DNA of 5,179 bases from positions 1-5,179 of the forward strand of contig JAJYAW010000241.1 of NCBI GenBank assembly GCA_021779335.1, in the 5' to 3' direction. The stretch's first letter is position 1. Each line of letters begins with the position of its first letter. The DNA is from Myxococcales bacterium. GTDB lineage: Bacteria; Myxococcota; Myxococcia; Myxococcales; Anaeromyxobacteraceae. A model generated the notes under the pieces. The model was not told the origin of the DNA. It worked only from the letters and a program-made list of their open reading frames with translations, and searched no databases. Made by a program: the position numbers and the translations under genes. Shown piece after piece: positions 1 through 5,179 of this stretch.

Positions 1-712
1 CGGCGGCGAGATGGGGGCCCGCGGCGCCGGTGCGGACCCCCGGCTCCTCCGGCCGGTCGCGGCGGAGCGTGGCCTCGGCGTGGCCGCCGCCGGGCAGCCC
101 GACCTCGGCGGCGATCGTCTCCTCGTCGCCGGACCGGGTCCGCTCCAGCCGGAGGTCGAAGGGGCCGAGGTCGACCGTGCGGGCGCCGAGCGGGAAGGCC
201 ACCCTGAGATCCCGGACCAGGAGCACCGGCTCGGCGGCGCCGGGCGCGCCGCCAGGCCGACGGTCGGGGCGGGGCCGGCGAAGCCGCTCCAGCAGCGCGC
301 GAAGCTCCTGGCCGCCCGGGCCGGTCGCGACCCGGACGCCGAGGAGTCGCACCGTGGCCGGCTCGACGCGGCCCGCCAGCAAGGCCAGCCAGCTGGGGCG
401 CACCTTGACGTGGTCGATGGTCACCACGGGGGGCGCGGCTGGCGCCGCGGCGGGGATGGTGAGCGGCCCCAGCGTGGCGCGGAAGAGCCAGTCCACCGAG
501 ACCTCGTCGCCGAGGGTGGCGGCCGGGAGGCGCGACGCCAGGACCGCCTCGGCCCGCTCCCGGATCCGGGTTCGCACCGAGGCGCGGTCGGCCAGCGCGT
601 GGCCCGCCGCCCAGGCCAGCGCGAGGAGCGCCAGCGCCGCGCCGGCCCGCCGGAACCGGCGGCGCCAGGCGGCGAGTCGGCTCCGCGCCGAGGTGAGGCC
701 GGGGGCGTCCAT
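1..712 (-). CDS. Membrane-anchored AsmA-like or transglycosylase-associated protein, N-terminal part (partial)
   Basis: The minus strand is open from an ATG at 712-710 to the left edge, giving 237 codons with no stop, so the C-terminal part is outside the window. Residues 1-21 are Arg-rich and are followed by one hydrophobic segment at about 22-41 (RAGAALALLALAWAAGHALA), which looks like a signal anchor with the bulk of the protein in the periplasm. After it come a helical, charged stretch (about 43-60) and then beta-strand-like repeats of the kind VSVDW...LGPLTIP, VVTIDHVKVRPS and VEPATVRLLGVRV. That pattern, with basis-like 'rises from class to class' strands, resembles the N-terminal region of AsmA/TamB/DUF748-type proteins. 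It also resembles the region that precedes the GT51 domain in some myxobacterial peptidoglycan transglycosylases. No catalytic motif is inside the window, so the family cannot be settled. No Shine-Dalgarno sequence precedes this ATG on the minus strand, and the frame stays open further upstream, so the exact start is uncertain. The gene is divergent from the TonB-like gene. Confidence 0.7.
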   Translation of the reverse strand, partial: MDAPGLTSARSRLAAWRRRFRRAGAALALLALAWAAGHALADRASVRTRIRERAEAVLASRLPAATLGDEVSVDWLFRATLGPLTIPAAAPAAPPVVTIDHVKVRPSWLALLAGRVEPATVRLLGVRVATGPGGQELRALLERLRRPRPDRRPGGAPGAAEPVLLVRDLRVAFPLGARTVDLGPFDLRLERTRSGDEETIAAEVGLPGGGHAEATLRRDRPEEPGVRTGAAGPHLAA

Positions 713-874
713 GACCGGGAGGAGGTCTAGCGCCGGGGGCGGGCCGGGGGCAACCTGCGAGAGGCGGCGCCGGGAGCGGCCGCCGGCCGACTCGACGGCT
801 CCGGCTCGAATGGGATACACCCCGGCCAGGTTCCGCACCCGCCCTGGAACGACGGCGCCTGGCCCTCGTCAGGA

Positions 875-902
875 CTGAAAACCTCCCGGAACTTGTTAGG
901 AT
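875..902 (+). promoter_or_regulatory. Possible sigma-70-type promoter of the TonB-like gene
   Basis: CTGAAA (875-880; four of six bases match TTGACA) and TAGGAT (897-902; four of six match TATAAT) are separated by 16 bases in the only locally AT-richer patch of the intergenic region. Against it, the predicted transcript start would fall near 909, which would cut into the ribosome binding site at 905-913 and leave almost no leader. The real promoter may therefore lie further upstream. This is a motif match by eye only. Confidence 0.25.
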
Positions 903-904
903 CC

Positions 905-913
905 AAAGGAAGG
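905..913 (+). promoter_or_regulatory. Ribosome binding site of the TonB-like gene
   Basis: AAAGGAAGG lies immediately before the ATG at 915, with the AAGGA core ending four bases upstream. It supports 915 as the start over the overlapping frame that begins at 893, which encodes only low-complexity Gly/Arg/Pro sequence. Confidence 0.6.
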
Positions 914-914
914 C

Positions 915-2048
915 ATGGACCCTCTCGGCCCCACCCTCCGGCGGACCCGGCGCAGGGACCACCCTGCGTGGCGGGCGCTGCTCGCCGTCGTCATCTCGGT
1001 GGCGGCCAACCTGCTCCTCCTGACGAGGCTCGACGCGAGCTGGCTCGGCCTGGGCAAGCTCCCGGAGCGCCAGGACGTCTCCCTGGCGCCGCTCAACGCG
1101 GTCGACTGGGAGGCCAACCGGACCGTCCGGCCGCAGGGCGCCCCGCCGCCGCGCGCGCCGGCGCTCCCCGCGCCGGTCACGCCGCGGGACGCCGGCGGGC
1201 AGGTGGTGGATCTCGGCCCGGCGCCGCCCAACCAGCCCCCCCCGGACAAGGCGAAGCTCCGCGACACCCCGTTCGTCTCGGACCGCGACTCCTACGTCGA
1301 GAAGCAGACCCGCGCCCGCATCACCAAGCAGCCCGGCCAGCAGACGAGCCCCGTGCCGGTCGGCCCGGCCGTGGCGGCGCTGGCGGGCTCGCAGGGGAAG
1401 TCCCCCCGGAGCACGCCCGGCGCCCCCGGACCCAAGGGGAGCAAGGTGGCGACCGCGGAGAAGGGCGAGGCCCAGCCGCGCCCCGACACGCCGCCGTCGC
1501 CGTCGCCGGGTGAGCTGGCCGCGGCGCGGCCGGAGACGCCGCCACCGGGGAGCGGGGAGGGGGGCGAGCAGCAGCGCGGCACCGGCGACGCCCGCCTGGC
1601 CATCCCGGCCCAGACGCTGGCCCGCCTCGCCGGGGGCGCCTCGCTGGACCACCTGAGCGGCGTGGACGAGGGGGACGGCACCTTCCTCAACACCCGCGAG
1701 TGGAAGTACGCCACCTACATGAACCGGATCAAGGAGTCGATCTCCACCACCTGGGATCCGCGGAGCGCGCTGGAGCGGCGGGATCCCGACGGGACCATCT
1801 ACGCCTTCAAGGACCGCTTCACGCTGCTGGCGGTGACGCTCGACGACAAGGGCGGCCTGAAGGACCTCTCGGTGGCCCGCACCAGCAACGTGGACTTCCT
1901 CGACAAGGTGGCCCTCGAGGCCATCAGGAAGGCGCAGCCCTTCCCCAACCCGCCGGCCGGCCTCATCGACGGCACCGGGGAGGTGCGCTTCACCTTCGGC
2001 TTCTACGTGACGGCGGGCCACTCCGGCCTGCGCGTCTTCCGCAACTGA
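915..2048 (+). CDS. TonB family protein (energy transducer TonB-like)
   Basis: The 377-residue protein has the architecture of a TonB/TolA-type energy transducer. It has a short basic cytoplasmic N-terminus and a single membrane anchor at about 21-38 (ALLAVVISVAANLLLLTR). A long Pro/Ala/Gly/Lys-rich spacer (about 74-230) follows, which would span the periplasm. The C-terminal domain at about 262-375 fits TonB_C: the helix WKYATYMNRIKESISTTWDP, a strand LLAVTLDDKGGLKDLSVAR, the helix FLDKVALEAIRKAQPFPNPP and a final strand VRFTFGFYV. TonB proteins work with ExbB/ExbD to pass proton-motive energy to outer-membrane receptors; no exbB or exbD is in the window. A short non-Pro-rich segment in the spacer (SDRDSYVEKQTRA, about 122-134) looks constrained. 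A run of eight C residues (1236-1243) lies in the spacer coding region. Which receptor or process it serves cannot be read from here; a TolA-like or gliding-related role is possible. The start is supported by an adjacent ribosome binding site. Confidence 0.88.
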   Translation: MDPLGPTLRRTRRRDHPAWRALLAVVISVAANLLLLTRLDASWLGLGKLPERQDVSLAPLNAVDWEANRTVRPQGAPPPRAPALPAPVTPRDAGGQVVDLGPAPPNQPPPDKAKLRDTPFVSDRDSYVEKQTRARITKQPGQQTSPVPVGPAVAALAGSQGKSPRSTPGAPGPKGSKVATAEKGEAQPRPDTPPSPSPGELAAARPETPPPGSGEGGEQQRGTGDARLAIPAQTLARLAGGASLDHLSGVDEGDGTFLNTREWKYATYMNRIKESISTTWDPRSALERRDPDGTIYAFKDRFTLLAVTLDDKGGLKDLSVARTSNVDFLDKVALEAIRKAQPFPNPPAGLIDGTGEVRFTFGFYVTAGHSGLRVFRN

Positions 2049-2086
2049 CCGCCAGCAGCGGCCGCCGCGCGGCGGGACCCGCGCCC

Positions 2087-2093
2087 GAGGTGA
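2087..2093 (+). promoter_or_regulatory. Ribosome binding site that fixes the mgsA start
   Basis: GAGGTGA is a seven-base match to the canonical Shine-Dalgarno sequence, with GAGG ending five bases before the ATG at 2096. It decides the mgsA start: the same frame is open far upstream, back to an ATG at 1700 inside the TonB-like gene, and an automatic caller could over-extend the gene. Confidence 0.75.
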
Positions 2094-2095
2094 CC

Positions 2096-2572
2096 ATGGC
2101 CGCCGTGGCCCGCATCCCCATGCGCGAGAAGAAGCACGTCGTCCTCATCGCCCACGACTCGCGCAAGCCCGACCTGCTGGCCTGGGCCGAGTACAACAAG
2201 GCCGTGCTGAAGGAGCACCACCTCTTCGGCACCGGCACCACCGGCGCGCTGGTGGCGGCGCGCACCGGCCTCCCGGTCACGGCGTTCCGCTCCGGCCCGC
2301 TGGGCGGCGATCAGCAGGTGGGGGCCAAGATCGCCGAGGGCGACCTCGACGTGCTCATCTTCTTCTGGGATCCGCTCGAGCCGCAGCCGCACGACCCCGA
2401 CGTGAAGGCGCTGCTCCGGCTGGCGGTCCTCTACAACATCCCCACCGCCTGCAACCGCGCCACCGCCGACTTCCTGGTGGCGGCGCCGCTCTTCCACCAG
2501 CCCTACGAGCGGCAGGTGGAGGACCACGCCGCGGCAAGGCAGGAGTACCTCGCCGAGAGGCTGGGGAAGTAG
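2096..2572 (+). CDS. mgsA: Methylglyoxal synthase
   Basis: The 158-residue product closely matches the methylglyoxal synthase family in length and motifs (the E. coli enzyme has 152 residues). The enzyme converts dihydroxyacetone phosphate to methylglyoxal and inorganic phosphate in the cytoplasm, a bypass of lower glycolysis that relieves sugar-phosphate build-up. Visible family landmarks are VVLIAHDSRK (15-24, with His20 and Lys24), the phosphate-binding GTGTTG (45-50), SGPLGGDQQVG (66-76) with Asp72 as the expected catalytic base, the core DVLIFFWDPL (85-94), and PHDPDVKALLRLA (98-110) with His99 and Asp102. All expected active-site residues are present. The numbering is one higher than in the E. 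coli protein. NxATADF (120-126) and the C-terminal YLAERLGK also fit. The start at 2096 has a strong ribosome binding site; an internal ATG (codon 9) is a less likely alternative. It lies 47 bases after the TonB-like gene and 28 bases before the CcsA-like gene, so cotranscription is plausible without an evident functional link. Confidence 0.96.
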   Translation: MAAVARIPMREKKHVVLIAHDSRKPDLLAWAEYNKAVLKEHHLFGTGTTGALVAARTGLPVTAFRSGPLGGDQQVGAKIAEGDLDVLIFFWDPLEPQPHDPDVKALLRLAVLYNIPTACNRATADFLVAAPLFHQPYERQVEDHAAARQEYLAERLGK

Positions 2573-2600
2573 GCGCGCCTCGGGTATCCTGCGCGGCCTC

Positions 2601-3383
2601 ATGGGACCCCCCGGCATGACCGGCCCGGCCACCCCGCCGGCGCTGCTGCTCCTCCTCCAGGCCGCCGCGGCCGCCTACGCGGTGGCCTTCCTGGTGGCCC
2701 TGCGCCGCCCCCGGCTGGCGCGCTGGCCGCTGCTGGCCGGCGTGGCGCTCCAGCTCGGCTGGTCGCTCTGGCGCGGCCTGCTCCTCCGGTTCTTCCCGCT
2801 CACCGGCAAGGCGGAGTCCTTCGCCGCCGCGGCGCTGGCCACCGGCCTGGTGGCCCTGGTGGCCTTCCGCGCCTCGCGCGCCTACCTGCTGCCGCTGCTG
2901 CTGGTGATGGGGGCGGCGCTGGCCGCGGCGCTCGCCTTCCCGCAGGCGCTCCGGTGGCCGCCGCCGATCATGCGGACCCTCTGGTACCCCACCCACGTGC
3001 CGCTCTCCTTCCTGGCCTACGGCGCCTGGACCGCGGCCGCCGCGGCCGGCCTGGCCTGGTTCACCGACCGCGAGCCGGGCTGGCTGGCGCTCATCGACCG
3101 GCTGGCGCTGTGGGGCTTCGTCCTCTGGTCGCTCTCGATGATCTGCGGCGGGGTGTGGGGCGTGGTGGCCTGGGGGGCCTGGTTCCTCTGGGACCCCAAG
3201 GTGGTCTGGTCGGTCATCCTCTGGTTCAACGCCGCCACCTTCCTCCACCTGCGGCTCACGCCGTCGCTCCAGCAGCGCCCCTGGGTGCGCCCGGCGCTGG
3301 CGCTGGCCGGCTTCGCCCTGCTCCTGGTGGCCTACGTGGGCACCTCCTTCTTCTTCGGGAAGGGCAGCCATGCCTTCGGCTAG
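2601..3383 (+). CDS. ccsA: Cytochrome c assembly protein, CcsA/ResC-like
   Basis: This 260-residue, strongly hydrophobic protein has about eight likely membrane segments (roughly 13-33, 42-62, 73-89, 94-113, 132-154, 168-187, 201-217 and 229-252). It carries the heme-handling signature of the CcsA/CcmC/CcmF superfamily: a tryptophan-rich periplasmic loop at 186-203 (WGVVAWGAWFLWDPKVVW), flanked by His132 (in YPTHVPLSFLAYGAW) and His216 (in FLHLR), the positions expected to ligate heme. With ResB it would form the system II cytochrome c synthase, which moves heme across the inner membrane and attaches it to CXXCH motifs. The motif is atypical in that the usual WDPKETW is WDPKVVW. HemX, another protein of this fold, is an alternative, but the overlapping ResB-like gene favours CcsA. 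ATG 2601 has no good Shine-Dalgarno sequence; ATG 2616 is an equally possible start and would remove only five residues. Confidence 0.87.
   Translation: MGPPGMTGPATPPALLLLLQAAAAAYAVAFLVALRRPRLARWPLLAGVALQLGWSLWRGLLLRFFPLTGKAESFAAAALATGLVALVAFRASRAYLLPLLLVMGAALAAALAFPQALRWPPPIMRTLWYPTHVPLSFLAYGAWTAAAAAGLAWFTDREPGWLALIDRLALWGFVLWSLSMICGGVWGVVAWGAWFLWDPKVVWSVILWFNAATFLHLRLTPSLQQRPWVRPALALAGFALLLVAYVGTSFFFGKGSHAFG
3357..3364 (+). promoter_or_regulatory. Ribosome binding site of the ResB-like gene inside the ccsA 3' end
   Basis: GGGAAGGG ends five bases before the ATG at 3370 and lies within the last codons of the CcsA-like gene. It supports a start that overlaps the upstream gene by 14 bases, consistent with translational coupling of the pair. 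Confidence 0.6.
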
Positions 3384-4374
3384 CCCGCCGGGCGGCCGCC
3401 TGGCCTGGCTCCGCTCCCAGGGGCTCGGCGTCATCTGCGGCTACGGGACGGTGCTGCTCCTGGCCGTCGGCTCGGTGGTCATGGCGCTCACCCGCGAGGG
3501 GGCCTCGGCCGGCATCGGGCAGGACGACCTGACCGGCTTCTTCCTGCGCCCCAGCCCGGCCCACCTCTGGCTCTACCTGCTCGTCCCGCTGGTGGCGCTC
3601 TACGCGCTCAACACCACCCTGGCCACGCTCGACAACGTGCGGCGGCGCTGGCGCGCCGGGCAGCGGGCCCCCTCGGCCTACGCCGTCGCCGTCCTCCACG
3701 CCGCCTTCCTGGTGGCGCTGGCGGCCCACGCCGTGGCCGGGTTCCTCTCGGTGGACGGCGGGACGACCGTGCTGGCCTCCAGCTGGCAGCCGCTGCCGGG
3801 CTTCGGCGAGGCGAGGCTGGCCGGCGTCGAGGTGGACCGGCTGCCGGGCGGCATGCCGGAGGAGGTGCGGGCCACGCTCGAGGTGCGGCGGCCGGACGGC
3901 TCGCGGGAGCGGGCGGTCGTCGGCTACGACCGGCCGCTCTCGGCGGGGTGGGGCGCCCGGCTGGCGCTCCTGCAGGACGAGGGGCGGGCCGCGGTGGCGC
4001 GCTTCTCCTCGGGCGCGGACCACTGCGCGCTCGCCGAGGGGCAGCGCTGCCTGGTGGGCGGGGACCCGGTGGAGCTGCTCGCGCTCAGCGCGGTGCCGGG
4101 GACCCCGGATCCGGCGGCGCTGGTGCGCGCCAGCGGACCGGACGGCCGGGTGGTGGAGCGCTGGGTGATGAGGGGCGGCCTGCTCATGCTGCGCAACGCC
4201 CGGCCGCTCTCCCTCGACACCGTCATCCCCGCCGAGCCGGCCGTGCTCCTGCGGGTGCGCCAGACGCCCGGCGTCCCGTGGGCGCTGGCCGCCGCGGTGC
4301 TGCTGACGCTCGGCACCGCGCTCCTGTGGCGCCGGCTGGGGCCGCGGCGCCCGGGGGACGCGCCCCAGGACTGA
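3370..4374 (+). CDS. ResB-like cytochrome c biogenesis protein, short form
   Basis: The 334-residue protein has the membrane layout of ResB/Ccs1. There are three hydrophobic segments in the N-terminal third (about 20-41, 66-84 and 103-125), then a long soluble region (about 126-302, presumably periplasmic), and a last membrane segment at about 303-320 followed by a short basic tail. The third segment, VLHAAFLVALAAHAVAGF (His110 and His120), resembles the His-containing helix of ResB proteins, in which histidines are thought to contact heme. ResB partners CcsA/ResC in system II cytochrome c maturation. Sequence similarity by eye is weak, so the call rests on topology plus the 14-base overlap with the CcsA-like gene. 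It is shorter than typical ResB proteins, which usually run to about 450-550 residues, so the periplasmic domain is reduced. Cys219 and Cys227 form a CX7C pair in that domain and could be redox-active or structural. The other reading is an unknown membrane protein tied to cytochrome maturation. Confidence 0.7.
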   Translation: MPSASPPGGRLAWLRSQGLGVICGYGTVLLLAVGSVVMALTREGASAGIGQDDLTGFFLRPSPAHLWLYLLVPLVALYALNTTLATLDNVRRRWRAGQRAPSAYAVAVLHAAFLVALAAHAVAGFLSVDGGTTVLASSWQPLPGFGEARLAGVEVDRLPGGMPEEVRATLEVRRPDGSRERAVVGYDRPLSAGWGARLALLQDEGRAAVARFSSGADHCALAEGQRCLVGGDPVELLALSAVPGTPDPAALVRASGPDGRVVERWVMRGGLLMLRNARPLSLDTVIPAEPAVLLRVRQTPGVPWALAAAVLLTLGTALLWRRLGPRRPGDAPQD

Positions 4375-4386
4375 GCGCCGGGGCGG

Positions 4387-4408
4387 GGCGCCGGGCGGAC
4401 CCGGCGCC
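4387..4408. terminator. GC hairpin between convergent genes, possible bidirectional terminator
   Basis: GGCGCCGGG (4387-4395) and CCCGGCGCC (4400-4408) form a perfect 9-bp inverted repeat around a four-base loop (CGGA). It sits in the 41-base gap between the stop of the ResB-like gene (4374) and the stop of gcvPB (4416), seven bases beyond the latter, where both transcripts should end. No T-tract follows on either strand, so it is not a textbook intrinsic terminator. In a genome this GC-rich, a perfect stem of this kind is less surprising than elsewhere. Confidence 0.5.
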
Positions 4409-4415
4409 GAGCCGG

Positions 4416-5179
4416 TTACTCCACCTTCATCCCCGGCGTCCAGCGCAGCACCGGCTTGCGCGCGGCGCGGGTCTCGTCGAGGCGCGAGCGGACCGTCTTC
4501 AGGGGGGCCGCCTTGACCGCCTCGGGCGCGGCCACCGCCTCGGCGGCGATGGCCCTCATGGCGGTGACGAAGCCGTCGATGGCCTCCTTCGACTCGCTCT
4601 CGGTCGGCTCGATCATGAGCGCCCCGTGGACCACCAGCGGGAAGTAGATGGTGGGCGGGTGGAAGCCGTGGTCGATGAGCCGCTTGGCGATGTCCATGGT
4701 GGTGACGCCGGTGGCCTTCTGCGCCTTGTCGTCGAAGACCACCTCGTGGAGCGAGTCGGTCGCGTAGGGCAGGTTGTAGGCGTCCTTGAGCCGGGCCCGC
4801 ACGTAGTTGGCGTTGAGGACGGCCAGCTCGGCGGTGGCCTTCAGCCCCTCCGGCCCGCACTCGCGGATGAAGGCCCAGGCGCGCACGAACATGCCGAAGT
4901 TGCCCCAGAACTCGCGCAGCTTGCCGATGGTGGCGGGGCGCTCCCTCGGGTCGGTCACCAGCCGGTAGGCCTCCCCCTCCTTGACGACCACCGGGAGCGG
5001 CAGGAACGGGACCAGCGGCGCCCGCACCGCCACCGGGCCGGAGCCCGGGCCGCCGCCGCCGTGCGGGGTGGCGAAGGTCTTGTGCAGGTTGTACTGGATG
5101 ACGTCGAAGCCCAGGTCGCCGGGCCGGGCCACGCCCAGCAGCGCGTTCATGTTGGCGCCGTCGCCGTAGAGCAGGCCGC
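4416..5179 (-). CDS. gcvPB: Glycine dehydrogenase (decarboxylating) subunit 2, C-terminal half (partial)
   Basis: The minus strand encodes 253 C-terminal residues, ending at a TAA at 4418-4416. The frame runs off the right edge and is open across the boundary (GLLYGDGAN before the methionine at 5150), so that methionine is internal and not the start. This is the P-protein of the glycine cleavage system. It is a PLP enzyme that decarboxylates glycine and passes the aminomethyl group to the lipoyl arm of GcvH, working with GcvT and lipoamide dehydrogenase. Landmarks are YGDGANMNAL, the PLP-lysine motif NLHKTF (lysine codon at 5081-5079), the glycine-rich ATPHGGGGPGSGP, and the C-terminal FHPPTIYFPLVVHGALMIEP followed by TESESKEAIDGFV. 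The tail LDETRAARKPVLRW is typical of the separate subunit 2 of split P-proteins rather than the single long E. coli-type GcvP. gcvPA, gcvH and gcvT would be expected upstream, to the right of the window. It is convergent with the ResB-like gene. Confidence 0.94.
   Translation of the reverse strand, partial: GLLYGDGANMNALLGVARPGDLGFDVIQYNLHKTFATPHGGGGPGSGPVAVRAPLVPFLPLPVVVKEGEAYRLVTDPRERPATIGKLREFWGNFGMFVRAWAFIRECGPEGLKATAELAVLNANYVRARLKDAYNLPYATDSLHEVVFDDKAQKATGVTTMDIAKRLIDHGFHPPTIYFPLVVHGALMIEPTESESKEAIDGFVTAMRAIAAEAVAAPEAVKAAPLKTVRSRLDETRAARKPVLRWTPGMKVE

Larger units (their letters stand above)
713..914. other. Divergent intergenic region
   Basis: This stretch of about 200 bases separates the left-edge minus-strand gene from the plus-strand TonB-like gene, so it should hold promoters for both directions. 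The part nearest the TonB-like gene (about 870-905) is visibly less GC-rich than its surroundings, as expected for a promoter. I see no tRNA, no strong hairpin and no convincing small ORF. Plus-strand reading frames across it are continuations of shadow frames of the left gene. Confidence 0.6.

Noticed and set aside
717..726. GGGAGGAGGT on the plus strand, a strong Shine-Dalgarno-like sequence
   Set aside because: No start codon follows at a suitable distance, and the stretch is antisense to the start of the left-edge gene.
11..878. Two overlapping plus-strand ORFs (11-730 and 30-878) at the left end
   Set aside because: Their translations are Arg/Gly/Ala/Pro low-complexity sequence with no recognisable domain. 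The opposite strand has a continuous frame with a membrane anchor and an ordered beta-strand pattern.
2062..2075. 14-bp perfect palindrome CCGCCGCGCGGCGG between the TonB-like gene and mgsA
   Set aside because: It is made only of G and C in a very GC-rich genome and leaves no loop for an RNA hairpin. It could be an operator, but nothing else supports this.
1700..2095. Upstream extension of the mgsA frame into the TonB-like gene, suggesting a fusion
   Set aside because: The extension is a shadow of the TonB C-terminal domain. The ribosome binding site at 2087-2093 and family length place the mgsA start at 2096.
2355..3434. 359-codon minus-strand ORF opposite mgsA and the CcsA-like gene
   Set aside because: Gln/Arg/Gly/Pro-rich shadow translation; the plus strand carries two well-supported proteins.
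3256..4860. 534-codon minus-strand ORF running across the convergent junction
   Set aside because: It overlaps gcvPB in another frame and is antisense to the ResB-like gene. Its His/Arg/Gly-rich composition is typical of a shadow frame in GC-rich DNA.
4456..5169. Short plus-strand ORFs (4456-4647 and 4981-5169) opposite gcvPB
   Set aside because: They are antisense shadows of a conserved enzyme and have no ribosome binding site or recognisable motif.

Overview
This is an ordinary chromosomal window from a very GC-rich bacterium. Codons end almost always in G or C, so many long shadow ORFs appear on the opposite strand. The gene set points to a deltaproteobacterial/Myxococcota-type organism, with Anaeromyxobacter or a close relative as the best guess. 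It includes a long Pro-rich TonB-like protein, a system II cytochrome c maturation pair and a split glycine decarboxylase. The taxon is an inference from protein style, not something the sequence proves.

Layout. At the left edge (1-712, minus strand) is the N-terminal part of a membrane-anchored, probably periplasmic protein of AsmA-like or transglycosylase-associated type; the rest lies outside the window. A divergent intergenic region of about 200 bases (713-914) follows. Then four genes run on the plus strand: a TonB-family protein (915-2048), methylglyoxal synthase mgsA (2096-2572), a CcsA/ResC-like cytochrome c assembly protein (2601-3383) and a short ResB-like partner (3370-4374) that overlaps the CcsA-like gene by 14 bases. 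A compact region with a perfect 9-bp GC hairpin (4387-4408) separates this run from the convergent minus-strand gcvPB (4416-5179). gcvPB encodes subunit 2 of glycine dehydrogenase (decarboxylating), and its 5' half lies beyond the right edge.

How the genes relate. The CcsA-like and ResB-like proteins together fit a system II cytochrome c synthase: heme export and handling by the WWD/His protein, with ResB as its membrane partner. The TonB-like protein would couple inner-membrane energy to outer-membrane transport. MgsA opens the methylglyoxal bypass of lower glycolysis. The four plus-strand genes are close enough (47 bases, 28 bases, then overlapping) to be one transcript, but only the ccsA/resB pair is clearly linked in function. 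No RNA genes, CRISPR arrays, insertion sequences or tandem repeats were seen. I found no convincing new system. The points most worth a second look are the atypical WWD motif and the small divergent ResB, a poly-C tract in the TonB-like gene, and the left-edge gene, which is easy to miss because it has no stop codon in the window.
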